From: Candidatus Ornithobacterium hominis
GTDB lineage: Bacteria > Bacteroidota > Bacteroidia > Flavobacteriales > Weeksellaceae
Assembly: GCF_951229915.1 (NCBI RefSeq)
Contig: NZ_OX579588.1
Location: 62,001 to 126,000, forward strand
Reading direction: 5' to 3'
DNA: 64,000 nucleotides
The notes beneath the pieces are model-generated. The model had not been told where the DNA came from and did not search any database. It saw only the letters and a list, made by a program, of their open reading frames with translations. Position numbers and translations under genes: made by a program. Below, piece after piece: positions 50,874 through 59,879 of this stretch. The stretch's first letter is position 1; every line of letters begins with the position of its first letter.

Positions 50874-52961
50874 TTAACTAAAAAATTGATAGCTTAAATA
50901 AGCCATAAGATAAGCAAAAGAAGACATCATTACAAACTGGGTTAGTGGCCATTTCCAGGTGCGTGTTTCTCTTTGTACAATTGCCAAGGTGCTGAGGCAT
51001 TGCATGGCAAAAGCATAAAAGACCATGAGTGAAACACCTGTTGCTAAAGAGAAAACGGGCGTTCCATCAGGGCGTTTTTCTGCTTTCATCCGCTGAATAA
51101 TGGTGTTTTCATCCTCAGTTTCTGAGCCCAAACTGTAAATTGTAGCCATTGTCCCTACAAAAACCTCACGAGCCGTGAAAGAAGATAAAACGCCAATGCT
51201 GATTTTCCAATCGTAACCCAATGGTTTAAAAAAAGGCTCTATAAAATGCCCTATATTCCCTAGCAGAGAATGTTCTAATTTTAAAGACTCTAAGTGATGT
51301 TCTTTCTCAGTTTCGTTCCAAGCATTTTGAGTTGCTTGAACCTCAACAATTTGTTCAGCGTTTTGATAAGTTTCGGAAAATCCCCAAGAGCCCATTGCCC
51401 ATAGAAGTATACTGACTGATAAAATTATTTTACCTGCACCGAAGACAAATGCAGAGACTTTTTCAATTAGCCCTAGCCAAATATTCTTCCAGTGAGGGAT
51501 TTTATAGTCAGGCATTTCCATGACCAAGTAACTTTTGTAAGGTGAAGAAATCCTTTTTTTCAAAACAAAAGCAAAAAGCAAAGCTGCAATGATACCAAGC
51601 AAATAAAGTCCCATCAAAACTAAACCTTGCAGGTTAAAAAAACCAATTTTGGTTTTAGGTATTACCAGAGCAATTAAAATGGCGTAGATTGGCAACCGAG
51701 CTGAGCACGTCATAAAAGGTGTTACCAAAATCGTAATGAGTCGTTCTTTTGTGTTTTCGATATTACGGGCTGCCATGATTCCTGGGATGGCACAGGCTGC
51801 ACCAGACATCAATGGTACCACTGATTTTCCGCTTAGGCCAAATGGTTTCATCCATTTATCCATCAAGAAAACCACTCGGCTCATGTAGCCCGATTCTTCC
51901 AAAATTAAAAGAAATAAAATTAAGATAAAGATTTGTGGAATGAAGATGACTACACCCCCAATGCCAGGGATTAATCCATTGGAAATTAGCTGAGCTAAGG
52001 GGCTATCACCTAATAATGTTCCGATTTCATTTTGGAAGAAAGCAAAAAGCCCATCGATGTAATTCATTGGGAGTTCGGCCCAAGAATAAATGGCTTGAAA
52101 TGCTAAAATTAAAATACAAAAAAAGATGACATAACCTAGGACGGGGTGTGTAAAAATTTGATCTAATTTTTCATTCAAATCTGGTTTGTCACTTTTGGGC
52201 GAGATAATAGATTTATTGACAATAGGGTCAAGGAGCTCGTTTCTATCAATAGTTTCCTTTACTTGCAGTCGAGCAGAGATAATTTTATGTTTTTCCTGCA
52301 AAGTTTTTAGAAAACTAAAATCTTGAACTGCTAAAAAAGAATTTCTCCCTTGGGCTAAAATTTGCCAAGCGATATAATCTCGGGTTAAATTTAATTTTCC
52401 TTTAATTTCCTGAACAGCAGGAGCATAATTGGCTGGAATTTCATAATTTTCTTGAAAAACGGGGAAATCCCTTGAGAATCTAGCCAAAAGCTCATCAACA
52501 CCTTTCCCGCTACGTGCAGCGGTTTGAATTAATTTTTCTCCAGTGAAAAGCTCAATCTCTTTTTCTTGAATTTTAATATTCTTTGCCGCAGCTTGGTCTA
52601 CCATGTTGAGGGCAAAAATCACAGGCAATCCCATATCTCTCACTTGCTGATAAAGAACCAAACTTCGTTTCAGGTTACTCGGGCTACCAATTACCACAAC
52701 TTTATCAGGAAAATCAGGGTGTTGAGGTTGGCTTAAAACATCAAAAACAATCTCCTCATCAGCCGATTTAGGGTATAATGAATAGGTTCCTGGGAAGTCA
52801 TAAATAGTGAAATCTTTGCCCTTAACTTTAATTTTGGCTATTCGTTTTTCTACCGTGGTGCCAGGGTAATTCCCGACTCTTTGTTTTAGACCAGTGATGT
52901 AATTAAATAGAGTAGATTTCCCTACATTGGGGTTTCCAATCAGTGCTATTTTTGGCGCCAT
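50874..52961 (-). CDS. feoB: ferrous iron transporter FeoB
   Basis: A 695-residue inner-membrane Fe2+ transporter. The N-terminal GTPase has G1 GNPNVGKST, G2 (PGTTVEKR), G3 DFPGTYSL and G4 ALNMVDQA; a helical domain follows, then two Gate motifs within the membrane part (VVPLMSGAACAIPGIMAARN and the region of VLSSFTAREVFVGTMATIY). A late cysteine pair is absent from the short C-terminus. FeoA is encoded three bases upstream. Confidence 0.96.
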   Translation of the reverse strand: MAPKIALIGNPNVGKSTLFNYITGLKQRVGNYPGTTVEKRIAKIKVKGKDFTIYDFPGTYSLYPKSADEEIVFDVLSQPQHPDFPDKVVVIGSPSNLKRSLVLYQQVRDMGLPVIFALNMVDQAAAKNIKIQEKEIELFTGEKLIQTAARSGKGVDELLARFSRDFPVFQENYEIPANYAPAVQEIKGKLNLTRDYIAWQILAQGRNSFLAVQDFSFLKTLQEKHKIISARLQVKETIDRNELLDPIVNKSIISPKSDKPDLNEKLDQIFTHPVLGYVIFFCILILAFQAIYSWAELPMNYIDGLFAFFQNEIGTLLGDSPLAQLISNGLIPGIGGVVIFIPQIFILILFLLILEESGYMSRVVFLMDKWMKPFGLSGKSVVPLMSGAACAIPGIMAARNIENTKERLITILVTPFMTCSARLPIYAILIALVIPKTKIGFFNLQGLVLMGLYLLGIIAALLFAFVLKKRISSPYKSYLVMEMPDYKIPHWKNIWLGLIEKVSAFVFGAGKIILSVSILLWAMGSWGFSETYQNAEQIVEVQATQNAWNETEKEHHLESLKLEHSLLGNIGHFIEPFFKPLGYDWKISIGVLSSFTAREVFVGTMATIYSLGSETEDENTIIQRMKAEKRPDGTPVFSLATGVSLMVFYAFAMQCLSTLAIVQRETRTWKWPLTQFVMMSSFAYLMAYLSYQFFS

Positions 52962-52964
52962 GAT

Positions 52965-53198
52965 TTAGATTACTTTTTCTATCAACAATTGCTGCGCTTC
53001 TGATTTTCTAAGGGCAAGTTTACAGTGGTTTTGGCAAAGTTTGATGCAAATCGGGCCATTGAACGGAGCAGCACATTTATACTCCACTTCTGCACCTGGC
53101 ATCAAACCTAATTCCATTAACTTAGCAGGAATATTGTCTGTCGTGAAGCCAATAATTCTTGCTTTTTCGCCTTTTTTTAAATCAGATAAATGTGACAA
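52965..53198 (-). CDS. feoA: ferrous iron transport protein FeoA
   Basis: A 77-residue SH3-like cytoplasmic protein needed for FeoB function: LSDLKKGEKARIIGF and PAKLMELGLMPGAEVEY are typical. It carries three cysteines near the middle and end (KCAAPF, ICIKLCQNHC), more than most FeoA. First gene of feoAB, with a likely promoter upstream. Confidence 0.93.
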   Translation of the reverse strand: MSHLSDLKKGEKARIIGFTTDNIPAKLMELGLMPGAEVEYKCAAPFNGPICIKLCQNHCKLALRKSEAQQLLIEKVI

Positions 53199-53216
53199 TA
53201 CGTTTTACTTTAATTA

Positions 53217-53247
53217 CAAATATAGTAATTTTAATTTAATCTAAATT
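53217..53247 (-). promoter_or_regulatory. feoAB promoter region with inverted repeat
   Basis: On the minus strand TATATTTG (53217-53224) fits the -7 element, 18 bases before the feoA ATG. Eight bases further upstream AATTTAATCTAAATT (53233-53247) is a 6-3-6 inverted repeat, in about the same position as the palindrome at sod. Confidence 0.45.
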
Positions 53248-53275
53248 ATGTTTTTTTGAACGGATTTTGAACATA

Positions 53276-53300
53276 AATTTTTTAAGCCTTAAAAAAATTT
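53276..53300. repeat. T6AAGSCTTA6-type near-palindrome, copy 22
   Basis: ATTTTTTAAGCCTTAAAAAA, core 53284-53290, in the divergent feoA/rseP region. Confidence 0.8.
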
Positions 53301-53312
53301 TTATAAAATTAC

Positions 53313-53320
53313 TACTTTTG
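53313..53320 (+). promoter_or_regulatory. -7 element for rseP
   Basis: TACTTTTG matches TAnnTTTG, 26 bases before ATG 53347; no clear -33 TTTG. Confidence 0.5.
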
Positions 53321-53346
53321 CAGGTTTAAATACATTTCTGAATTTT

Positions 53347-54663
53347 ATGGACGGATTGATTAAGGCTATACAGCTGATTCTTATATTGTCGATTATAGTT
53401 ATTTTACACGAGGGAGGTCATTTTGCTGCGGCAAGATTTTTTAAGACCAAAGTAGAGCGTTTTTTTTTGTTTTTTGACGTTTCATTTGCGCTGTTTAAGA
53501 AAAAAATCGGAGACACCGTTTATGGGATTGGCTGGTTGCCGCTCGGCGGGTATGTGAAGATTGCTGGGATGATAGACGAGAGCATGGACAAGGAACAAAT
53601 GAAATCTCCCCCACAACCTTGGGAGTTCCGTTCTAAGCCAGCATGGCAGCGGTTAATCATCATGTTGGCGGGGATTTTTGTCAATTTAATTTTAGCCATT
53701 CTTATTTTTTCGATTCTAACTTTTACGAATGGAGAAAACTTTGTAAACGTTAATAAATTAGAAAATGGAGTGGTAGTAGATAGCGCTCAGCTAGATTTGG
53801 GCATGCTGCCTGGTGATACTCCCGTGGGGGTGAATGGAGAGAGATATGATGACTTAGCAAAAATTAGCATGAAAGCTTTGATCGACGGCGGAACATTGGA
53901 AGTGAAGAGAGGTAATGAAATAGTGCATCTGCCCATCAAAAAGCAAGACCAAGTGGAGATGCTGGAAGCTAAAGGACAGTATTTTACGCCAAACGTTCAG
54001 ATCTTTGTTGATTCAATTTTACCGAATTTACCTGCATCAAAATCTGATTTAGCTAAAGGTAATGTAATAAAAGCAATTAATGGAAAACCTGTCAACGGAT
54101 GGAGTGGTGTTGTAAAAGAAATTTCTACACACAAAAATCAGAATATTCAACTGCAGGTAGAAAGTGGGAATCAATCAAAAACAGTAGATATTCGAGTAAA
54201 TGCAGAGGGTAAAATCGGATTTTCCCCAGCAATGAAAATGGATAATATTATTGACATCAGAGAATTCAACTTCTTTGAATCCATTGGCAAAGGCGTAGAA
54301 AAAACTTTTGCTACGATTACCAGCCAAGTGCAATCCATCGGGATGCTTTGGAAATTGGAAGGAGAAGCGACCAAATATTTATCTGGCCCGATTGGCATTG
54401 CACGAGCCATGCCAACAACTTGGGATTGGACTTTCTTTTGGTCATTTACAGCTCTACTCTCGGCATGGTTGGCTTTTGTCAATATTTTGCCAATTCCGGG
54501 TTTAGATGGCGGGCACGCACTATTTACCATTTATGAAATGGTTACGGGGCACAAACCAAGTGATAAATTTATGGAAATCATGCAAATGGTAGGAGCTGTG
54601 ATTTTAATCGGCCTGATGATTTTCATCTTCGGGAATGACATTTACAATCTAATTTTCAATTAA
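53347..54663 (+). CDS. rseP: RIP site-2 metalloprotease, RseP family (M50)
   Basis: A 438-residue intramembrane zinc protease that cleaves transmembrane segments of anti-sigma factors and spent signal peptides. The zinc site HEGGH is at His21-His25 in the first helix. PDZ-type sequence spans the middle (NVIKAINGKPVNGWSGVV), and the second metal-binding motif is NILPIPGLDGGHALF near the C-terminus. Its stop overlaps the pncA ATG by one base. Confidence 0.95.
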   Translation: MDGLIKAIQLILILSIIVILHEGGHFAAARFFKTKVERFFLFFDVSFALFKKKIGDTVYGIGWLPLGGYVKIAGMIDESMDKEQMKSPPQPWEFRSKPAWQRLIIMLAGIFVNLILAILIFSILTFTNGENFVNVNKLENGVVVDSAQLDLGMLPGDTPVGVNGERYDDLAKISMKALIDGGTLEVKRGNEIVHLPIKKQDQVEMLEAKGQYFTPNVQIFVDSILPNLPASKSDLAKGNVIKAINGKPVNGWSGVVKEISTHKNQNIQLQVESGNQSKTVDIRVNAEGKIGFSPAMKMDNIIDIREFNFFESIGKGVEKTFATITSQVQSIGMLWKLEGEATKYLSGPIGIARAMPTTWDWTFFWSFTALLSAWLAFVNILPIPGLDGGHALFTIYEMVTGHKPSDKFMEIMQMVGAVILIGLMIFIFGNDIYNLIFN

Positions 54664-55262
54664 TGAAAACCCTATTAATCATTGATATTCAGAATGATTT
54701 TTTGCCTGGCGGAGCTTTAGCAGTTGCTGGAGGTGATGAAATCATACCGTACATCAATCGCATAGTGAGTGATTATGATTTGGTTGTAGCCACACAAGAC
54801 TGGCACCCACGGCAGCACAAAAGTTTTGCATCTCAGCATGTGGGTAAAAAAGCTTTTGAAAGCATAGCATGGCAAGGAAATACAGAAATCCTCTGGCCAG
54901 ACCATTGTGTGCAAGGAACAGAAGGAGCAGAATTTTCTAAGGCTTTAGAAATTCCTCAAGTGGCAGCCATTTTTAGAAAAGGTATGAACCCTGAAGTCGA
55001 TAGTTATTCGGCTTTTTACGACAATCACCATCAGAAATCTACCCATTTGGCCGAATACCTAAAAGCACAAAACGTGATGAGTATAGACGTAGTAGGTTTG
55101 GCAGCCGATTTTTGTGTTTATTATACCATTTTAGATGCTTTGGACGAAGGTTTTGAAGTGAATCTACACAGTCAAGGGACAAAGGAAATTAATACGGATA
55201 ATTATAAAAGACAATTATCAGTTTTATTAAAAAAAGAGAGGTTTAACTTGGTGGAAAGTTAA
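54663..55262 (+). CDS. pncA: nicotinamidase
   Basis: A 199-residue isochorismatase-fold amidohydrolase converting nicotinamide to nicotinate for NAD salvage. The catalytic triad is visible: Asp8 in LLIIDIQNDFLPGG, the lysine in FRKGMNPEVDSYSAF and the cysteine in GLAADFCVYYT. Metal ligands lie in DWHPRQHKSF. Coupled to rseP by the TAATG overlap, with no functional link obvious. Confidence 0.95.
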   Translation: MKTLLIIDIQNDFLPGGALAVAGGDEIIPYINRIVSDYDLVVATQDWHPRQHKSFASQHVGKKAFESIAWQGNTEILWPDHCVQGTEGAEFSKALEIPQVAAIFRKGMNPEVDSYSAFYDNHHQKSTHLAEYLKAQNVMSIDVVGLAADFCVYYTILDALDEGFEVNLHSQGTKEINTDNYKRQLSVLLKKERFNLVES

Positions 55263-55292
55263 ATATTTATTTGTTTTGCTGATTAGTTAGAT

Positions 55293-55748
55293 TTAAAAAT
55301 CTTTTTGTTTAGAATCTAGAATAATTGTTACCGGACCATCATTTAGTAATTCCACTTGCATATCTGCACCAAATTTTCCTGTTTGCACAGTTTTCCCCAA
55401 AGCAGATTCCATTTCAGTAATTAGTTTTTGATAATACGAAATCGCGGCATCGGGTTTAGCTGCGCGAATATAAGACGGTCTATTGCCCTTTTTGCAATTG
55501 GCGTGCAGTGTGAATTGGCTTACAATCAGCACTTCACCGCCGATTTCTTGAACAGAAAGATTCATCATCCCATTTTCATCATTAAAGATTCTGAGCTGAG
55601 TGATTTTTTTTATCATCCAGTCAAAATCTTCTTGAGTTTCCTTTGATTCAAACCCAACCAAAATCAATAATCCCGCCGAAATCTCACCAATGGTATCTCC
55701 CGCCACCGCTACGCTAGCGTGTTTAACTCTTTGAATAATCGTTCTCAT
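55293..55748 (-). CDS. dtd: D-aminoacyl-tRNA deacylase
   Basis: A 151-residue editing enzyme removing D-amino acids (and glycine from tRNA-Ala). The two active-site motifs are SQFTLHANCKKGNRPSY and the cross-subunit NDGPVTI near the C-terminus. The usual SQFTLYA reads SQFTLHA here. Start overlaps the end of rsgA by 26 bp. Confidence 0.95.
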   Translation of the reverse strand: MRTIIQRVKHASVAVAGDTIGEISAGLLILVGFESKETQEDFDWMIKKITQLRIFNDENGMMNLSVQEIGGEVLIVSQFTLHANCKKGNRPSYIRAAKPDAAISYYQKLITEMESALGKTVQTGKFGADMQVELLNDGPVTIILDSKQKDF

Positions 55749-56661
55749 GCTCTTTAGCTTCTTCCAAAAAAGTTAAATAACTATCATATCTCGATGCTTC
55801 AATTTCACCTAATTCAACAGCATTTTTTATAGCACATTGTGGCTCGGTGGTATGAAGACAATTATGAAATTTACAATCAGATTTTCGCTCAAAGATTTCA
55901 GGGAAATAATCTTGAATTTCTTCTTTTTTAAAGTCTACTAAACCAAGTTCTTTAATGCCAGGGGTGTCGATAATGTTTCCACCAAAAGGCCAAGAGAATA
56001 ATTGTGCAAAAGTAGTGGTGTGTTGTCCTTTTTTATTAAAATTGCTGATGTCTTTGGTTTTTAAATTCAAATCAGGATGAAGCTGATTCACCAAAGTGCT
56101 CTTCCCAACCCCAGAGTGCCCACTGAAAACGCTTGTTTTGTCCTTTAGAAATTCCTTTAAATTTTCTAAGCCTTTATTTTTTTTGGCAGAAACGGCCAAA
56201 ACTTCATAGCCAATAGATTCGTACAAATTTTCCAAGGCTTTAAAAATTTCCAAGTCTTTCTCGGTATATAAATCTAATTTGTTAAAAACAATCAAAACAG
56301 GAATATGATACGCCTCTGCTGTGATCAAAAATCGGTCGATGAATCCCGTAGAAGTGCGAGGATGGTTGACGGTAGCCAAGAGAACCGCAAGCTCAACATT
56401 GCTGGCAATGATGTGGGTTTTTTTAGATAAATTCACAGATTTACGAATGATGTAATTTTGCCTTTTTTGGATATTAGTAATCACGGCAATATTATCTTTA
56501 TCTAATTCAAAATCAACGAAATCACCCACAACAATAGGATTGGTGTGTTTGATATTACTTAAGCGGAATTTCCCTCGAATTCTGGCTTCATATTTTTGGC
56601 CATTTTCAGCCTGAATTTGATACCAACTGCCAGTCGATTTTGTAACTAATCCTCTCATCAA
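55723..56661 (-). CDS. rsgA: ribosome small subunit-dependent GTPase A
   Basis: A 312-residue ribosome assembly GTPase with the circularly permuted motif order: OB-fold first, then G4 VFNKLDLY, G1 GHSGVGKSTLVN, G3 DTPGIKELG, and a C-terminal zinc-binding segment (CKFHNCLHTTEPQCAI). It abuts the DAHP synthase gene upstream and overlaps dtd downstream, forming a three-gene run. Two degenerate copies of the dispersed motif lie inside the gene (cores 56168-56174 and 56234-56240). Confidence 0.95.
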   Translation of the reverse strand: MMRGLVTKSTGSWYQIQAENGQKYEARIRGKFRLSNIKHTNPIVVGDFVDFELDKDNIAVITNIQKRQNYIIRKSVNLSKKTHIIASNVELAVLLATVNHPRTSTGFIDRFLITAEAYHIPVLIVFNKLDLYTEKDLEIFKALENLYESIGYEVLAVSAKKNKGLENLKEFLKDKTSVFSGHSGVGKSTLVNQLHPDLNLKTKDISNFNKKGQHTTTFAQLFSWPFGGNIIDTPGIKELGLVDFKKEEIQDYFPEIFERKSDCKFHNCLHTTEPQCAIKNAVELGEIEASRYDSYLTFLEEAKEHENDYSKS

Positions 56662-57729
56662 TTAATTTTCGCCCATGATTTGGTTTTGAATTTTAATAGA
56701 TTCTTGGTGAACCGCCGTCAAGAAACGATTTACAAACTCCTCAGAAAGGCCATGTTTACTTGCTTTTTCTAAAATTTGTTTTTGAATGTTTTGCCAACGT
56801 TTTGGTTGAAAAACCGTTACATTATGCTCTTTTTTCAGCATACCGATGTTTTTAGAAATATCCATTCGCTCATAGAGCATATCAAGAATTCGCGTATCGG
56901 TATCATCAATTTGATTTCTCAAACTCTCTAGCTGAACGTGAAAATCTTTATCAGGGTCGTTTTCCTCTCGAATTTTTAAAGCCTTTAAAATTTCATCTAA
57001 ACGCTCGGGGGTAATTTGTTGCTGAGCATCACTCCATGCTTCATCAGGATTTACGTGAGTTTCTATCATCAAACCTTCGAAGCCAAAATTCATCGCCTTT
57101 TGCGAAATCTCGTGAATTAGCTCTCGATTGCCAGCAATGTGCGAAGGGTCGCAAATAATAGGAATTTCAGGTAAACGATTTTTTAAATCCAATGGGATTT
57201 GCCATTGGGGCTGATTTCGGTATTTATCTTTTTTGTAAGTGGAGAAACCACGATGAATCACACCTAAGTTCTTGATACCTTGCCCGTTGAGTCGTTCCAA
57301 AGCACCAATCCATAACTCTAAATCAGGATTTATAGGATTTTTGACCAAAACAATTTTATCAGTATCACGTAAAGCCTCTGCAATCTCTTGAATTTGAAAG
57401 GGATTTACCGTAGTTCTCGCACCAATCCACAATATGTCTACATCATATTCCAAAGCCAATTTGGCGTGATTAGCATTCGCAATTTCTGTTGAGATTTTGT
57501 AGCCAAACTCATCTCTAACTTTAGACAACCAGTTGAGCCCAATCGCACCGACGCCTTCAAAACAATTAGGTTTTGTCCTCGGTTTCCAAATTCCAGCTCT
57601 GAAAACTTCTACTTTATCTTTTGGTAAACTTCTTGCGATTTCCAACATTTGAGCCTCGCTTTCAGCACTGCAAGGGCCCGCAATAGTCAATGGGCGGTCA
57701 AAAGCTTTAAGCCAGTTATTTGTTTCCAT
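56662..57729 (-). CDS. bifunctional 3-deoxy-7-phosphoheptulonate synthase / type II chorismate mutase
   Basis: A 355-residue fusion catalysing the first step of the shikimate pathway and the chorismate-to-prephenate step. Residues 1-255 are the DAHP synthase (AGPCSAESEAQMLEIA, GIWKPRTKPNCFEGVG, IICDPSHIAGNRELI); residues about 265-355 are an AroQ chorismate mutase (LESLRNQIDDTDTRILDMLYERM). The order (DAHP synthase first) is standard in Bacteroidota, where the mutase part allows feedback control. Confidence 0.94.
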   Translation of the reverse strand: METNNWLKAFDRPLTIAGPCSAESEAQMLEIARSLPKDKVEVFRAGIWKPRTKPNCFEGVGAIGLNWLSKVRDEFGYKISTEIANANHAKLALEYDVDILWIGARTTVNPFQIQEIAEALRDTDKIVLVKNPINPDLELWIGALERLNGQGIKNLGVIHRGFSTYKKDKYRNQPQWQIPLDLKNRLPEIPIICDPSHIAGNRELIHEISQKAMNFGFEGLMIETHVNPDEAWSDAQQQITPERLDEILKALKIREENDPDKDFHVQLESLRNQIDDTDTRILDMLYERMDISKNIGMLKKEHNVTVFQPKRWQNIQKQILEKASKHGLSEEFVNRFLTAVHQESIKIQNQIMGEN

Positions 57730-58127
57730 AATTTGAAATTTTAAAAATCGGGCTAATATAATTTTTTTTGATTAAAAAGATTAATCTAAAAATAACTTTT
57801 CATAAAAAATCACACATTTCTTACATTCTCAGGCAAGATTTATTACTAGATTATTTAAGTCCCATTGAAACACAAATTTATTATGAGTTATTGAATTGAT
57901 TTTAAGCTACGTAAAATTTCTTTTAAAATAAAAATCATCATTTTCTGAATTTGAGCGTAATTCATTCAAAACTTTTTTGTAACTTTCTCCCAGAGTTGCT
58001 TTTTTATTTTATTTAATTGAAAATCAGTTGAATAAAATAAGGGGGGGAGTGTTTTTAGGCAACTTTTTTACCAATGTACTGCGGGCGGTTGAATATTTTT
58101 TCTAAGCCTTAAAAAATTTTTCGTGAA
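57730..58127. other. 398-bp intergenic region
   Basis: No gene seen. Contains a weak hairpin (ATTTTATTTAA with TTGAATAAAAT, 58003-58037), a run of seven G at about 58040, and motif copy 23 near the right end. Probably the divergent promoters of the DAHP synthase and DUF2480 genes. Confidence 0.4.
58096..58120. repeat. T6AAGSCTTA6-type near-palindrome, copy 23
   Basis: TTTTTTCTAAGCCTTAAAAA, core 58104-58110, eight bases before the DUF2480 ATG. Confidence 0.75.
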
Positions 58128-58643
58128 ATGGAAATAAAAAACCGTGTTGCTAATAGTGGGCTGATAACGATTGACTTAGAAGAATTATACCGACGAGAAG
58201 AAGCGGAATGGGCTGATTTTGATTTAAAAAATTTTTTGTTGGAAGATGTTCTACTGAAGGAAAAGAACTTTAGAGAAGAGCTGAAAGGTTTTTGTTGGAA
58301 TGATTTTCGGGGCAAATTCGTACATTTGTATTGCTCTGCAGATGCCATCCTACCTGGTTGGGCTTTTCTTTTACCGCTAACTTACCTTCAGCCAGTGGCA
58401 AAGAAAGTTGTTTTCACTCACAAAGAGAATTTAGACCCGCTGAATGAGGTTCTAAAATTTTTAATTGAAAATTTAGATCCTCAAAGATTTAAAAATGAAC
58501 GTGTTATAATCAAAGGATGTAATAAATTAAAGATTCAGCAAGAGCGATATTTGGATTTAGTGCAAAAAATTCAGCCCTACGTAAAATCTTTGATGTACGG
58601 AGAGGCTTGCAGCACAGTCCCGCTATATAAAAGGAAAAATTAA
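58128..58643 (+). CDS. DUF2480 family protein
   Basis: A 171-residue cytoplasmic protein of the Bacteroidota-restricted DUF2480 family. Typical features are NRVANSGLITIDLEELY at the start, the central FCWNDFRGKFVHLYCSADAI and ILPGWAFLLPLTYLQP, and GEACSTVPLYKRKN at the end. No known activity. Confidence 0.88.
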   Translation: MEIKNRVANSGLITIDLEELYRREEAEWADFDLKNFLLEDVLLKEKNFREELKGFCWNDFRGKFVHLYCSADAILPGWAFLLPLTYLQPVAKKVVFTHKENLDPLNEVLKFLIENLDPQRFKNERVIIKGCNKLKIQQERYLDLVQKIQPYVKSLMYGEACSTVPLYKRKN

Positions 58644-58682
58644 CTCGTGGTGTATTGCCAAACGAGATTTGCTTTTAGCCCG

Positions 58683-58700
58683 ATTTTTTAAGCCTTTAAA
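58683..58700. repeat. T6AAGSCTTA6-type near-palindrome, copy 24
   Basis: ATTTTTTAAGCCTTTAAAT, core 58690-58696, between the convergent DUF2480 gene and the lipoprotein pseudogene. Confidence 0.7.
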
Positions 58701-58705
58701 TTTTT

Positions 58706-59214
58706 TTATAAAGCTTTAAAAATGATTTGCATTTGCTTTTCTTTTTTTAAATAAATATTGATTTTGCCAGACTTAGTAAAACTGGTTTTTCTATCTAAGA
58801 CATAGTAGCCATCAAGTTTAGTTGATTCCTTTGCTTTTTCTTTGCCGTGAAGGTTTATTTTCACCTCGTTGGGCGTAATTTCTTCAACTTCAAACACCAT
58901 TTCAGTAGTGATGCCGTTCACATTTATTTCTTTTTTCCATTGGTCTTTTACGCCTACTGGCTCATTGGGCAAAGGAATGGCGATAGAAGAAAAAGCCATT
59001 TGGTCAAAGGGTAAACCAATCTTCTGGTTCTGCCATTCGATGTTTTTCACTTCCGCCTTATCGGTAATTTGAAGGGTAAATTGGCTAGCTAAAATTGGCT
59101 TGATTTGTTCCCCCAAAACTTGCGCTGAATTGCAAAATCTTTTGGGCTCTTTTCAGGTATATTTTTACAGCTAAAAAAAAATATAAGGCTTAGAAAAAAA
59201 AGCAAATATTTCAT
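58706..59214 (-). pseudogene. DUF6263-like lipoprotein, shortened and frameshifted
   Basis: The intact-looking frame (58706-59116, 136 codons) has no signal peptide and resembles the C-terminal half of DUF6263-type lipoproteins (SIAIPLPNEPVGVKDQWKKE). Upstream, an ATG at 59214 overlaps the mtgA stop (ATGA) and encodes a lipoprotein signal (MKYLLFFLSLIFFFSC, then KNIPEKSPKDF), but it is in a different frame and stops soon after. The two parts join around 59115-59135, where a frame change and probably an internal deletion occurred. Best read as a broken gene in the mtgA operon. Confidence 0.6.
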
Positions 59215-59879
59215 TCTAAAATCTTTTTTAACTCAGTATTGCCTTTCAAATTTCTTACATTTCTTTGAATCCAAGAAGCTCGTTTGTTGATATAGCTACT
59301 CGCAGGATTGACATTATATCTTTTTGGGCTAGGCAGAGCCGCTATAATTTTAGAAATCTCTAAATCAGTCAGTTGATTGGCTTCTTTTTTAAAATAATAT
59401 TGAGCCGCTGCTTCAATACCATAAACGCCTTTTCCCATTTCTACAGAGTTGAGGTATAAATCTAGAATTCTTTTTTTTGAGGTTACAGTTTCCAAAATAA
59501 ATGTCGCATAGGCTTCTACTGCTTTCCTCAAATAAGTTCTTCCTTGCCATGCAAAGATGTTTTTTGCCGTTTGCTGACTGATGGTGCTACCACCGCGTAA
59601 TTTTTTACCCTTTTGGTTGTTTTCAAAAGCCTTTTTCATACTATCGAAATCAAAGCCCTTGTGTTGTGCAAAGTTTTGGTCTTCAGCAGCTACCAAAGCC
59701 CAGCGTGCATAGTTCGGGATTTCTTCAGAAGAGAGATCGTTGCGCCTTAAAGAATAACCCGCCAGTAGATTACTGATTTGTGTAATGGTAACAGGCGGGT
59801 AAATGAAATTTAAAAGAATTCCATAAACCCATGGGAGAATGAGAATGATGAGAATCCCTTTGATGAATTTCCTTAGCAT
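59211..59879 (-). CDS. mtgA: monofunctional biosynthetic peptidoglycan transglycosylase
   Basis: A 222-residue GT51 glycosyltransferase polymerising lipid II into glycan strands, with no transpeptidase domain. One N-terminal membrane helix (FIKGILIILILPWVYGILL) is followed by the GT51 motifs AAEDQNFAQHKGFDFD (catalytic Glu), GGSTISQQTAKN, KKRILDLYLNSVEMG and YGIEAAAQYYF. One base downstream of purD; overlaps the broken lipoprotein gene by four bases. Confidence 0.93.
   Translation of the reverse strand: MLRKFIKGILIILILPWVYGILLNFIYPPVTITQISNLLAGYSLRRNDLSSEEIPNYARWALVAAEDQNFAQHKGFDFDSMKKAFENNQKGKKLRGGSTISQQTAKNIFAWQGRTYLRKAVEAYATFILETVTSKKRILDLYLNSVEMGKGVYGIEAAAQYYFKKEANQLTDLEISKIIAALPSPKRYNVNPASSYINKRASWIQRNVRNLKGNTELKKILE

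Noticed and set aside
58003..58046. Hairpin and G-run as a structured RNA or origin element
   Set aside because: The stem is A-T only with a mismatch, and the seven G are isolated; no repeats or DnaA-box-like sequences accompany them.
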